Source: Microglena sp. YARC (lineage: Eukaryota > Chlorophyta > Chlorophyceae > Chlamydomonadales > Chlamydomonadaceae). From it: DNA of 64,000 nt. Below the pieces are notes generated by a model. That model was given only the letters and a program-made list of their open reading frames with translations, did no database searches and had not been told where the DNA came from. Shown in pieces: positions 38,530 to 50,678 of the stretch. The stretch lies in the NCBI GenBank assembly GCA_022414725.1, contig CM039464.1:45542312-45606311 (forward strand), in the 5' to 3' direction. Position numbers and translations under genes: made by a program. Each line of letters starts with the position of its first letter. The stretch's first letter is position 1.

Positions 38530-39240
38530 AGACAACCCTACCTATATACATCCCTACAACGATAAAGCCCTACCCCGTATACAGGGCCCAAGCACATAGA
38601 CAACCCTAGCACATAGACAGCCCTTGAACATGCTAAGCACCAGCCCATAAACAACCCAAGCCTATATATAGCCATAGCCCATACAGGGCCCCAGACAATA
38701 AACAGTCATAGCCCATACAAAGACCTACACAATAGACCGCAATAGCCCATACAGAGCCCCAGCCAAAAGAAAACTCAAGCCTATATACAGCCCTGGCCCA
38801 TAGGCAGCGTACACCACGCCAGCCCATATACAACCCTAGCCCATATACAGCCACAGCACATACAGAGCCCCAACATGTAGACAGCCCTAGGCCATACAGG
38901 ACCCTAGTCCATAGACAGCCTTAGCCCATCAACAGCCCTAGCCCATTAAAGCCACTGCCCAAACAGACCCCTACAACATACATAGACAACACTAGCACAT
39001 GCAAAGCAATCACACAAAAACAACCACGGACCATACAGAGCTCTAGCACATAGACAGCCCAAGCCCATGGAGAACACTAGCAAAAAGGCACCCATATCCC
39101 ATACAAATACAGCCCTACCAAATACAAAACACTATCCATAGACAGCCTCAGCACATACAAAGCCCTACCACATAGACCGGCCAGGCACATAAACAGCCTA
39201 AGGAATGCAAACATTATATACATATAAATACAGAGCCAAA
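38530..39240. repeat. AGCCCATAGACAGCCCTAG minisatellite
   Basis: Irregular 18-22 bp units (AGCCCATACAGAGCCCC, TAGACAGCCCTAGCCCATA). It precedes the duplicated exon pair and its word ACATAGACAGCC recurs within it. Confidence 0.75.
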
Positions 39241-39261
39241 TTATAAAAAAAAGGACCTCAC

Positions 39262-39387
39262 CTCCATTAGCACCACTCTGCAAACCAGCCTGCTGAGTAC
39301 CAGCAACAACACGTTGTGCTGAAATAGCATCCTCACGCCAGTGCACCTCATCAACAGCAGAGCTATGGTCCAAAGCGCCAAAACCAC
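39262..39387 (-). CDS. Duplicated exon, intact copy; product unknown
   Basis: 126 nt between TATTTTTTTGTAG and the donor GGAG then GTGAGG. The frame is GFGALDHSSAVDEVHWREDA, then ISAQRVVAGTQQAGLQSGAN and G. It is phase 1 at both ends, so symmetric. No domain recognised. It sits in a unit of about 440 bp repeated downstream. Confidence 0.55.
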
Positions 39388-39703
39388 CTACAAAAAAATA
39401 ATAGCACAGGTTAAAATGAAGACAATTACAGATATGACTAACATGATAGGATGCCAGGAAGAAATACACGCACAAGTACACCAACAGATCAATTTCAATG
39501 TACACAACAGAAATAAACAAATACTAAACAAACAGCAAGTAATCTTAATCATTACTCGTGAATTCTGGGAATGTATATTGCAGGAAATAGAGAGAAGGGA
39601 CAATGCATACAGAGCCCTACCACATAGAAAGCCAAGGAACGTAGACAGTTTAAGGTACGAACACAAGCAATACATACAAACACAGATAATAAAAAAACCT
39701 CAC

Positions 39704-39832
39704 CTCCATTAACTCCATTCTGCAAGCCAGCCCGCACAGTCCCAGCAACAACACGTCAGGCTGAAATAGCCTCCTCACGCCTGTGGGCCTCATCAGCAGC
39801 AGAGCTATTGTTCAAAGCGCGAAAGGAACCAC
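39704..39832 (-). pseudogene. Second copy of the duplicated exon, with an in-frame stop
   Basis: 129 nt, with CTTTGCAG acceptor and GGAG then GTGAGG donor in the same positions. The frame is GSFRALNNSSAADEAHRREE, then AISA, a TGA, and RVVAGTVRAGLQNGVNG. The intronic sequence between the copies (CACAGGTTAAAATGAAGACA and relatives) is duplicated too. A third unit begins near 40080 but is cut by the SINE. Confidence 0.6.
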
Positions 39833-40182
39833 CTGCAAAGACATAATAGCACAGGTTACAATGGTGACAATTACAGATATGTCTAAAATGATAGAATGCC
39901 ACAAAGCAATACTCACGCAAGAACAGCGACGGTTCACATTTCAAAGTACACAATAGAATAAAACAAATACTAATGAAACAACATTTATTCTAAATCATTA
40001 CTTATGAATTCTGGGAATGTATAAAGCAGGATATACCGTGAAGAAGCAGAATTCTTTACTGAAAACCAGGGAACTTGCTAACAACTGGACAATGCATACA
40101 GAGCCCAACCACATAGGCAGCCAAGGCTAGTAGACAGTGCAGGGAATGCGCACAATCAATACATATACATAGACAGACAGAT

Positions 40183-40355
40183 AGCCTGTTCCAGAGATAT
40201 ACATTGGTCTAGTGGTACACCAAATTGCTTAAAAAATAAGGTTAGGGGGTTCAATTCCCCCTACAATCGCCCTAGGCATTCAATCTCGCTGTCTCTTGCG
40301 ATGGTACCTTGTACAGTATTATCTGCCCGCGTACAACAGGTTCCCTTAACATTAA
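40183..40355 (+). mobile_element. tRNA-derived SINE, diverged copy
   Basis: AGCCTGTTCCAGAGATATAC, then TTGGTCTAGTGGTACACC (A box) and GGGGTTCAATTCCCCC (B box), the GCGATGGTACCTTGTACAG block and TTCCCTTAACATTAAG. The usual AGGCGTTATC tail is replaced by GGGCGCCTGGAGGCGCG. Confidence 0.7.
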
Positions 40356-42330
40356 GGGCGCCTGGAGGCGCGTCCTGAATGAAATTATTCGAATCCTTAA
40401 TTCAATGTATTATATTAATTAAATTGAATTGTATTTAATGTTGTGTTATTTTAATTCGATTTATTCCTTTCCATTTAATTTAATTTACGTGATTTGAATG
40501 CATGTGATTGCTTTAAATTGTATCAATAAGAATAGGATACAAATTGAAGGGCGCCTGGAGGCTTTAAATTAATTGAATTCCAACGAATGGATTGATGATT
40601 TAGCATTGTTAACTATTAAGTGACGAAAAAGAGAGTTTTTGAAGGGTTGTTGATTTTTAAGCAGTATTAAACGTTTCTGTAATATAATGAAATGCATGTA
40701 TGTAGAGTGACTTTTTTTTAAAGTATTTCATGCAAGAAAAATGAGGCCAATCAGGTGTATGGTTGATTTTACGGGATTTGTGCAAGATATTGCATGTTTC
40801 GGCCCAGCCCAGACGTGAACGGTATGTCCCGTCCTCCTGAACGGGTTTTTGGCCAGCGGCAGGTGGCGTGGCTTGCCCCTGCCCCCGTGAACGGTATGTC
40901 CCCGTCTCCTGAACGAGTTTTTGGCCAGCGGCAGGTGGCGTGGCTTGCCCCTGCCCCCGCCCGTTGCCCCCCGCCCCTGCCCCGCCCCCGCCCGGTGGCC
41001 CCCGCCCCTGCCCCACGCACGGCCCTGAGGTGGGGTCTGTGGGCTAATTATAGCACAAGTGCCCTAGGGGAATGTTTCGTCCATTGTGATGCTTCCATGT
41101 TTCGCCTCGAATTTTTGACGACAATTCTGCTCCCAAACCTATGTATACGCACATGTTTTGGTGGTTCAAATTTGAAATGTTAGCTCAAAACACCCTTAAA
41201 TCAAATTGTTAACCAATAATTGTAGCTTTTTGGCCCAAACTGAGCTCCTTTTCGTGAATTGCGATGCTCAGATATGCTCTGGTCAGAATTCGTCCGGTAT
41301 AAATATGTCTTATAATTCATCAAAAATATAGAATGTTCAACTTTTTTGATGTTTTTCATAAAACCTGAAAAATGGTTTGTGACACACAGACGGACGGACG
41401 AACGAACGGACATTTTAATGGGGCTAATCCCTCTTCAAATAAAGGGCGCCTGGAGGCGCGTCCCGAATGAAAATGTTTTAAATAATCTGTATTTAATTAA
41501 AAGTTTAATTGTATAATTTTATTATTGTATAATTGTATAATTGTTTAATTAAATAAATAATTTGTATTCATTAATGAATAATAAGATTAAAATGAACTAA
41601 TCAAATTATGTTAAATTGTTTGATTAATTATAAGTTATTAATTAATTGATTAATTAACTAATTAATTAAATTATATTTAATTAATTATTAATTAAATTTA
41701 ATTGTATGAATTAGTTAATTAATTAATTAATTAATTAAAATTGATTTAATTAATTTGATAGAATCAAAATTGTGTTGTATTGACTTGAATTGAATGCATT
41801 TAATTGATTTGAATTGTATTCATTTGAATTCAATATATTTGGATTTAGTTGAATTGAATCGATGGATGTAGCATCATTTACTACGACAATTGACATTTTG
41901 TAGGGTTGTTAAATTTGAAGGAGTATTAAACGTGCCTGGACTGTCTTGTAGATGGACTTTATTTGCAAGCAGTTGATGCTCACGAAATGTAACCAATTAG
42001 AGGTATAGTCGAATTTGTTCGGTCAGCGGCATACAAGCTTGATGTGGCTTCATTCCCCACATTTATGGCAATTCATTCGGGACCCCCAGGACGCAAGCCG
42101 CTTGTTGCCTTATACAACATCGTATTACGATTTTGCAGTGTGATTTGCGGTCGGACACGTGTTTTGCCAATGAGGTTGTAGAGTCGGCTGGGCGTGTCCC
42201 TAGCGTGCGTAGGATTGAACACATAGTCTCGACAGCCTGGACACGTAGCATCTGAATTATGGTCAAACGCTAGCATTCAAACCACTAAGCAACTAAACCC
42301 TGAACACATTAGAAGTCACAGGCAGGACAT
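40356..42330. repeat. Two diverged copies of an AT-rich unit headed by a GC hairpin
   Basis: GGGCGCCTGGAGGCGCGTCC starts at 40356 and again at 41444, and a short form (GGGCGCCTGGAGGC) at 40549. Each long form is followed by TTAATTAA-rich DNA, a GTATTAAACGT block (40665, 41925) and AATSARRCCAATYAGRKGTA-type sequence (40741, 41989). The first copy also holds a 72-bp GC-rich tandem duplication (40816-40962: CGTGAACGGTATGTCCC, CAGCGGCAGGTGGCGTGGC). No gene. Confidence 0.6.
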
Positions 42331-42454
42331 GGGGCAAATAGTCGAGAAATAGTTGATATGCAGAATGCCAGAAAGTGAGAGGAGGGAGGCTGGGAGTTTC
42401 AAAAAGTAGTGGAGTAAGTAGGTCTCTCATAGCAGAATAAAGCTACACAACCAT

Positions 42455-45400
42455 AAGGTGTGGTGTGGTGTGGTGTGGTGCGGTGTGGTGTGGTGTGGTG
42501 TGGTGTGGTGTGGTGAGGCGTGGTGTGGCGAGGTGTAGGCTGTGTGGTGTGGTAAGGTGTGGTGTGGTGTGGTGTGGTGAAGTGTGGTGTGATGTGGTGT
42601 GTGGTGTGGTGTGGTGTGTGTGGGTGTGGTGTGGTGTGGTGAGGTGTAATGTGGTATGGTGTGGTGTGGTGTGGTGTGGTGTGGTGTGGTGTGGTGTGGT
42701 GTGGTGTGGCGTATCATGTCGTGTTGTTTTGTGTCGATTTGTGTCGTTTTGTGTCATAGTATGGTGTGGTGTGGTCCTGTGTGGTGTGGTGTGTGGTGTT
42801 GTGTTGTGTTGTGGTGAGGTGAGGTGTGGTGTGTGGTGAGGTGTGGTGTGGTGTGGTATGGTGTGGTGAGGTGTGGTGTGGTGTGGTGTGTGTGTTATGG
42901 TGTGGTGTGGTGTGGTGTGGTGAGGCGTGGTATGGTGCGGTGCAGTGTGGTGTGGTGTGGTGTGGTGTGTTGGTTTGGTGTGGTGTGATGTGGTGATTTT
43001 TATTGATTTGTGATGAGTTGTAGTGAGTTGTGGTGAGTTGTGGTGAGTTGTGTTGTTTTGTGTTGTGTTGTGTTGTGTCGTGTCATTTTGTGTCCTTTTG
43101 TGGCGTGTTATGTCGTGGTGTGGTGTGGTGTGGTGTGGTGTGGTTTGGTGTGGTGTGGTGTGGTGAGGCGTGGTGTGCATGGTGTAGGCTATGTGTTTGT
43201 GTTGTTATGTTGGTTTTTGTGTGGTGTGGTAGGTGAGATGTGGTAAGGTTTGGTGTGTAAGGTGTGGTGTGGTGTGGTGTGGTGTGGTGGTTGTGGTGTG
43301 GTGTGGTGTGTTGGTGTGTGTGGTGTGGTTGTGTGGTATGGTGTGGCTTGGCGTATCATGTCGTGTTGTTTTGTGTCGATTTGTGTCGTTTTGTGTCATG
43401 GTATGGTATGGTATGGTGAGGTAAGGTGTGGGTGTGTGTGGTGTGTAGTGTGGCGTGGTGTGGTGTGGTGTGGTGTGGTGGTGTGGTGTGTGTGTGTGGT
43501 GTGGTGTAGGTGTAGGTGTGAGTGTTGGTGTGGTGTGGAGCGTTTTGGTGTGGTGTGGTGTGTGTGGGTGAGTGTGTGTGGTGTGGTGTGGTGAGAGTTG
43601 TGTGGTGTGGGTCGAGGTGTGGTGTGCTGTGTGAGGTGTGGTGTGGGTGGTGTGGCGTGGGAGTGTTGGTGTGTGTGGTGTGGTGTGGTGTGGTGTGGTG
43701 TGGTGTGCTGTGGTGTGATGTGGTGTTGGTGTGGTGTGGAGTGGTGAGTTTGTGGTGTGGTGAGGTGTGGTGTGGTGTGGTGTGGTGTGGTGTGGTGTGG
43801 CGTGGTGTGTGGTGTGGTGTGGTGTGGTGTGGTGTGTGTGTGGTGTGAGGAGTGGTGTGGTTTGAACGGTGGTGTGATGGTGGAGTGTGGTGTCGTGTGG
43901 TGTGAGGTGTGGTGTGGTGAGGTGTGTGTGTGTGTGTGGAGTGGGTGTGGTGTGGCGTGGCTTGGTGTGTGGTGTGGTGTTCTGTGGTGTGGTAGGCGTG
44001 GTGTGGTTTGAGGTGGTGTGGTCTGGTGTGGTGTGGCGTGGCTTGGCGTATCATGTCGTGTTGTTTTGTGTCGATTTGAGTCAGTTTATGTCGTGGTATG
44101 GTATGGTGTGGTACGGTGTATTGTGGTGCGGTGTGTGGTGTGGTGTGGTGTGAGGTGTGGTGTGGTGTGTGGTGAGATGTGGTGTGGTGTGGTGAGGTAT
44201 GGTGTGGTGTGGTGTGGTGAGGTGAGACGTGGTGTGGTGAGGCGTGGTGTGGTGTGGTGTGCTGCTGTTTGGTGTGGTGTGGTGTGGTGTGGTGTGGTGA
44301 GGCGTGGTGTAGCGTGGTTGTAGGCTGTGTGGTGTGGTGTGGTGTGGTGTGTGTGGGTGGTGTTGATGTGGGTGTGGTGTGGTGTAGTGCTAGGTGGTCC
44401 GTGTAGTGTGGTGTGGGTGGGTGTGGTGTGTGTGTGAGGTGTGGCGTGGTGTGGTGTGGGTGTTGTGTGTATGGTTGTGGCGTGGTGTGGTCATGTCGTG
44501 TGTGTTTTGTGTGATTTGGTCGTTGTGTGTGTGTGTATGGATGGATGTGGTGGTGTTGGTTAGTGTGTGTGGTATGTGGTGTGGTGTTTGGTGTGTGGGA
44601 GTGTGGTGTTGGTGTGGTGTGGTGAGTGGTGTGGTGAGTGGGTGTGGTGTGGTGGTGTGGGTGTGGTGTGGTGTGGTGTGGTGTGGTGTGGTGTGGTGGC
44701 TGTGGTGTGGTGTGGTGTGGTGTCTGTTGTCGGTAGTGGTGTGGTGGTGATGTGTGTTTAGTGTGGGGTGTTTGGTTTGAGGTGTGTGATGTGGTGTGGT
44801 TGTGGTGTGGTGTGTGTGGTGTGGTGTGTGAGTGTGTGGTGTTGGTGCCTTGGTGAGGTGTGGTGTGGTGAGGAGTGGTGTGTGGTGTGGTGTGATGTGG
44901 TGTGTGGTGTGGTGTGGGCGTGGCGTGGTGTTGTGTAGTGTCGTGTGGTGTGGGGTGTGGTGTGTGTGGATGGTGTCGTGTTGTTTCCAGTGTGTTTGTC
45001 CATAGGCTGGTTTTGGCATGTCGGCCGTCCTCTCAGGTGTCGTTACTTTCACACATGGTGGGTTTTGGCACCTTGTGTCACGGGGCTGTGGTGTGGGCTG
45101 TGGCGATGTGGTGTTGTGGTGTGGTGTGTGTGGTGTGGCGTGTGCCTGAGTGTGGGTTGTGGTGTGGTGTGGTGGTGTGGTTAAGTTTAATGGTGTGTGA
45201 AGTGGAACTGGTGTGGTGTTGAGGTGTGTAAGTGTGGGTGTGCTGTGTGTGGGGAGGTGGTGAGGTCTTCGACCCGGTGGTGTGTTTGGTTGTGTGGTGT
45301 GGTGTGGGTGTGGTGTGTCGTGGGTGTGGGTGTGGTGTTGGTGTGTGGAGGTGTGGTGCTGTGTGTGTCGGTGTGTGTGGTGTGGTTGTTGGTGTGGTGT

Positions 45401-48400
45401 GGGGTGTGGTGTGGTGTGGTGTGGTGTGGCCTCGCTCGCGCTGTGTGGTGGGCAGTGTGACTTCTCTCTTTGTGTGGTGGAAGTGTGCGCTCGTGTGGTG
45501 TGGTGGTGTGGGTGTGGTTTTGGTGTGTGATGTTGTGTGCCGGTCAGGTGTCGGGTCGCTGGTGCTTGGTGTGGCGCTGTGTGTGGTAGGATGTGTGGTG
45601 TGCGTGTGGTGTGGTGGTGGTGGGTGTGGTGAGGTTAGTCGTGTGGTGGGTGGAGTTGCTTGGGCAACACCCCAGCATGTGGTGTGCTGTGTGGTGGTGT
45701 GGGGCGTGTGTGGGTTGTCAGTGTGGACACGCCACTGTGGCTATGGTGTTGGTGTGTGTTGGCGCTGCTGTGGTGTGATTGTGGTGTGGTGTGTCGTAGC
45801 TGGTTGTGTCGGAGTGGTTGTGTTCGGAAGACGTGGTCGTGGTGTCTGGTGTGGGTGAGGTGTGTGTGGGTGCTTGATCGTTTGCGTGGCCCCCTGTTGT
45901 GAGTTACTGTGTTCACCCTGGTGTGTGGTGTTGGTGGGTGTGTGTGACTTGTGTGAAACAGGCTGTGTGTGGTGTGTGTGTTCGGTGTGTGGTGGTGGTG
46001 TGGAGTGTGGTGTGGTTTGTGGTGTGGTGTGGTGTGGTGAGGAGTGGTGTCGGTTTGAGTGGGTGTGACGCGTGATGGTGTGGTGTGGTTGTGGTGTGGT
46101 GTGGTGAGGCTGTGTGTGGTGTGGTGTGTGGTGCTGGAATGTGTGTGCGTGGCTTTGGTGTGTGGGTGTGGTGTTCTGGTTTAGGTTGGTAGCGTGGTGT
46201 GGTTGAGTGGTGTGTCTGGTTGGAAGTGTTGGCGTGGCTTGGCGTATCATGTCGTGTTGTTTTGTGGTCGATTTGAGTCAGTTTATGTCGTGGTATGGTA
46301 TGGTGTGGTACGGTGTATTGTGGTGCGGGTGTGCAGCTGGTGTGGTGTGGGTGTGAGGTGTGGTGTGGGTGTGTGCTGTGTGAGCGTGGTGTGTGTGTCC
46401 GCTCCTGGCTCGTAGGTGTGGTGTATGGTGTGGTGTGGTCACTGAGGTGTGGTGTGGTGTGAGACGTGGTGTGGTGAAGGCGTGGTGTGGTGTGGTGTAA
46501 TACCCCAAAGCGTGGTGTAGGCTGTGTGGTGTGGTGTGTGTGTGGTGGGTGTGTGTGGTGTGATGTGGTGTGGTGGTGTGGTTAGTGTGTGTGGTGTGGT
46601 GTGGTGTGTAGGTGGGCGGTGGTTGTGGTTTGGGTGTGGTGTGGTATGTTGTGGCGTGGTAGCGCGTATCTGTCGTGTTGTTTTGTGTGGATTTGTTCAA
46701 TGTCGTTGCTGTGTCGTGGCTTATGGTATGGTTCATCTGCGTGTTGGTGTGGTGTCAGTGTGTGGTGTGGTTGTGGCGTGGTATGGAATAATGTTGTGAT
46801 TGATGTGGTGAGGCGTGTGGGCCATGTGGTCCCCACATTGGTGTGAGGCTGTCAGGTGGTATAGTGTGGTGTAACCCGGGCTGTGTCGGCGAGGTGTGGT
46901 GTGATAGTGTGGTATGGTGTGGTGTGCAACAACTGTGGATGGTCGGGTCCGGAGACAGTAAAAAAAAAAACCGAGGTGGAATGGTGACCGTGTGTGTGGG
47001 TGGTGTGGGCCACCCATAAACCACAAATGTGGGGTGGGTGGTTTGACCGAGGTGGATGTTGTGGATATGTGGGATTACTAGTGGCTGTGGTGTGACCTGT
47101 GGTGAGGTTGTTTGTTATGAGGCGTGGTGTTGACCCCCCATGCACCATAAAAAAACCCTACCGGTGGTGTTGCTGGTTTCGTTTGAAGGCTGTGGTGTGT
47201 GCATGTGGTGACCGGTGGTGTGGTGTGGTGTGGTGTGGTTGGTGTGGTGAGGTTGGTTTGGGTGATTGGTGGATAGGAGTGGTGTCGGTGTGTGTGGTTT
47301 GTATGTGATGTGTGTGGTGTGGTGTGTGCGAACACCTCGGCGTGGTGCAGTGGGGTCGTGTGTGTGTTGTGTGTGTGGCTATGGTGGCTATGGCTATCAT
47401 TCGTGTTGTTTCTGTTCGATTTGGGTCGTTTTGTGTCATGGTATGGTATGGGTATGGTGTGGCTACGGTGTGGTGTGGTGTGGTTGAACCGGAATGTAGC
47501 CTTGTGGCTGGGTGTGTGTGTGTGTTGTCGGTGTGGTGGTGGAATTATCTTGTGACATGGTGTGGTGTGAGCGTTTTGGCTAACTGCCTTGGTGTGGAGT
47601 CGGTGTGTGAGATGGACTTGTGGTGTTGGTGTGGTGTGGTAAGGTGTGGTGTGGTGTGGTGAGGTGTGTGTATTGTGTGGCTGTGTGTGAGGTGTGGTGT
47701 GTAGTGTGGTGTGGCGTGGGGAGGTGGTGTGTGTGTCGGTGTGACTCTGTGGTGTGGTGTGGTGTGGTGGGAGTGGTGTCGGCATGTGATGTGGTGCTGG
47801 TGTGGAGTGGTGAGGTGTGGTGGTGATAGGGAGTGGTGTGTGTGTGTGTGATTGTGATGTGGTGTGTTGTGGTGTGGCGTGGTGTGTGGTGGTGAGTGTG
47901 GTGTGTATGTGTGGCTTGGCGTAGTTGTGTGTGTGAGTGTGGATGTGGTGTGGTGTGCGTGCTCGTGGCTGTGTGGGTGTTGGATGTTGGTTGTGGTGGG
48001 GTGGATGTGTGTGGTTGCGTTCGGTGTGGTCTGAGCGCAGTGGGATGGTTTGACGGTGTGGTGTGATGTGGTGTAGGTGTGGCTTGTGGTGTGGTAGAGG
48101 GTTGTGGTGTACGGTGAGGTGTGAGTGTGTGTGGTGTTGTGTATGGTGTGGTGTAGTTGTGGTGTGGCCGTGTGGTGGTGTGTGGTGTGGGATGAGGTGT
48201 GGTGTCGGTGTGAGTGTGAGCGTTTTTGGCGTTTGGGGTGTGTGTGGTGTGAGTGGTTGTGGAATTGTGTGGTGTGAGGTAAGGTGTGAGTGTGGTGTGG
48301 TGAATGTGGTGTGCTGTGTGAGGTGTGGTGTTGGCAGTGGTGTGGGCTGTGGGAGCGTGTGTGTGGATGGTGTGGTGTCGCTGTAGGGTTGGTGGGCTGT

Positions 48401-49678
48401 GTTGTGTGGTGTGAGATGTTGGTCTGTGGTGTGGTTTGATGTTGAGGTTTGGTTGTGGGTGAGGTGTCGGTTTGAGTGAGGTGTGGTGTGGATGTGGTGT
48501 GGTGTGGTGTGGCGTGGGATTGTGTCTCTCTCGGTGTTGGTTGTGGTGTTGGTTGTGGTGTGGTGAGGTAAAGGTGGTGTGTTTTGAGGAGTGTGATGTG
48601 GTGTGGTGTGGTGTGGTGTGGTGAGGTGTGTGTTGTGGTTGAGTGTAGGTGTGGTTGGTGTGGTCTTGATGTGGTTGTGGCGGGCTTGCTTGTGTGTGTG
48701 GTTTCTGTGGTAGTGGTAGGCGTGTTGTGGTTTGAGGTTGGTTGGTCTGTGTGGTGTGGCGGACTGGCGTATCATGTCGTGTTTCTTTTGTGTCGATTTG
48801 AGTCGTTGTATGTCTTTGGTATGGTATGGTGTGTACGGGTTTGTTGCGGCGGTTGTGTGGTGTGGTGTGGATGTGAGGTGTGGTGTGGGTCGTGGGTGTG
48901 AGATTGTGGTGTTGGTTGTGGTGAGTTGCGTTAGGTGATGGTGTGGTGAGGAGACGTGGTGTGGTGAGGCGTAGTGTGGTGTGTGTGTGCTGTTTGGTGT
49001 GGTGTGGTGTGTGGCTGTGTGTGGTGAGGCTGTGTGATAGCGTGGTGGTAGGCTGTGTGGTTGGTGATTGGGTGATGTGGTCTGGTGTGATGTGGTGGGG
49101 TGTGGGTGTGGTGTAGTGTTGTGTGGTGTGCTGTGGTGTGTGTGTGAGGCGTGGATGGTGTGGTGTGTGGGGGTATGGTGGGCGTGGGATATTCATGTCG
49201 TGTTGTTTTGTGGATTTGTGTCAGTTGTGTAGTCGTGGTATGATGTGTCGGTTGGGTGGATGTAGTGTGTGTGTGGTGTGGCGTGGTATGTGTTGGTTGT
49301 GTTGGTGAGTGTCGGTGTGTGTGTGTGTGAGGCTGTGGGTGAGGTTTGTGGTGTGGTATGTGTGTGTTGGGTGGGGTGTCGGCGGAGTGTCGTGGTGTGG
49401 TGTGAGTGATCGGTGTGGTGTGTGTGGTTGTGGTTTGTGTGGTGTTGGTGTGGCATGTGGTGTGGGATGTGGTTGGTGTATGTGGTGAAGGATGTGGTGT
49501 GGTTTTGAGTGGATGTAGGTGTGACTGTGGTTGTTTGGTGTGGTGTAGGTGTGGTGTGGTGTGGTTGAGGTGTGATTTGGTGATGGTGTTGGTGTGGTGA
49601 GAGCTGGCTGTTGTGTGGTGTCTGTGATGTGATTGGTGTGGGTTGGGTGGCGTGGCGTGGGTGTTGTTGGTTTGTTGG
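42455..49678. repeat. GTGGT pentanucleotide satellite with punctuating motif
   Basis: More than 7.2 kb of (GTGGT)n with GTGTG and GAGGC variants. A non-satellite phrase, GGCGTATCATGTCGTGTTGT then TTTGTGTCGATTTGTGTCG and TATGGTATGGT, recurs at about 42713, 43354, 44045, 46229, 46660, 47395, 48770 and 49188. Long Thr/His/Pro frames on the minus strand and Val/Cys/Gly frames on the plus strand are repeat artefacts. Non-repeat islands (for example 45000-45060 and 46930-47040) are present. Confidence 0.9.
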
Positions 49679-50678
49679 NNNNNNNNNNNNNNNNNNNNNN
49701 NNNNNNNNNNNNNNNNNNNNNNNNNNNNNNNNNNNNNNNNNNNNNNNNNNNNNNNNNNNNNNNNNNNNNNNNNNNNNNNNNNNNNNNNNNNNNNNNNNNN
49801 NNNNNNNNNNNNNNNNNNNNNNNNNNNNNNNNNNNNNNNNNNNNNNNNNNNNNNNNNNNNNNNNNNNNNNNNNNNNNNNNNNNNNNNNNNNNNNNNNNNN
49901 NNNNNNNNNNNNNNNNNNNNNNNNNNNNNNNNNNNNNNNNNNNNNNNNNNNNNNNNNNNNNNNNNNNNNNNNNNNNNNNNNNNNNNNNNNNNNNNNNNNN
50001 NNNNNNNNNNNNNNNNNNNNNNNNNNNNNNNNNNNNNNNNNNNNNNNNNNNNNNNNNNNNNNNNNNNNNNNNNNNNNNNNNNNNNNNNNNNNNNNNNNNN
50101 NNNNNNNNNNNNNNNNNNNNNNNNNNNNNNNNNNNNNNNNNNNNNNNNNNNNNNNNNNNNNNNNNNNNNNNNNNNNNNNNNNNNNNNNNNNNNNNNNNNN
50201 NNNNNNNNNNNNNNNNNNNNNNNNNNNNNNNNNNNNNNNNNNNNNNNNNNNNNNNNNNNNNNNNNNNNNNNNNNNNNNNNNNNNNNNNNNNNNNNNNNNN
50301 NNNNNNNNNNNNNNNNNNNNNNNNNNNNNNNNNNNNNNNNNNNNNNNNNNNNNNNNNNNNNNNNNNNNNNNNNNNNNNNNNNNNNNNNNNNNNNNNNNNN
50401 NNNNNNNNNNNNNNNNNNNNNNNNNNNNNNNNNNNNNNNNNNNNNNNNNNNNNNNNNNNNNNNNNNNNNNNNNNNNNNNNNNNNNNNNNNNNNNNNNNNN
50501 NNNNNNNNNNNNNNNNNNNNNNNNNNNNNNNNNNNNNNNNNNNNNNNNNNNNNNNNNNNNNNNNNNNNNNNNNNNNNNNNNNNNNNNNNNNNNNNNNNNN
50601 NNNNNNNNNNNNNNNNNNNNNNNNNNNNNNNNNNNNNNNNNNNNNNNNNNNNNNNNNNNNNNNNNNNNNNNNNNNNNN
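49679..50678. other. Assembly gap, 1,000 N
   Basis: Exactly 1,000 N separate the satellite from the Tc1 array. The round number means the true distance is unknown. Confidence 0.99.

Noticed and set aside
42443..49196. Very long open frames (up to 565 codons) rich in Thr, His and Pro
   Set aside because: They are translations of the GTGGT satellite; every frame and strand gives similar low-complexity products.
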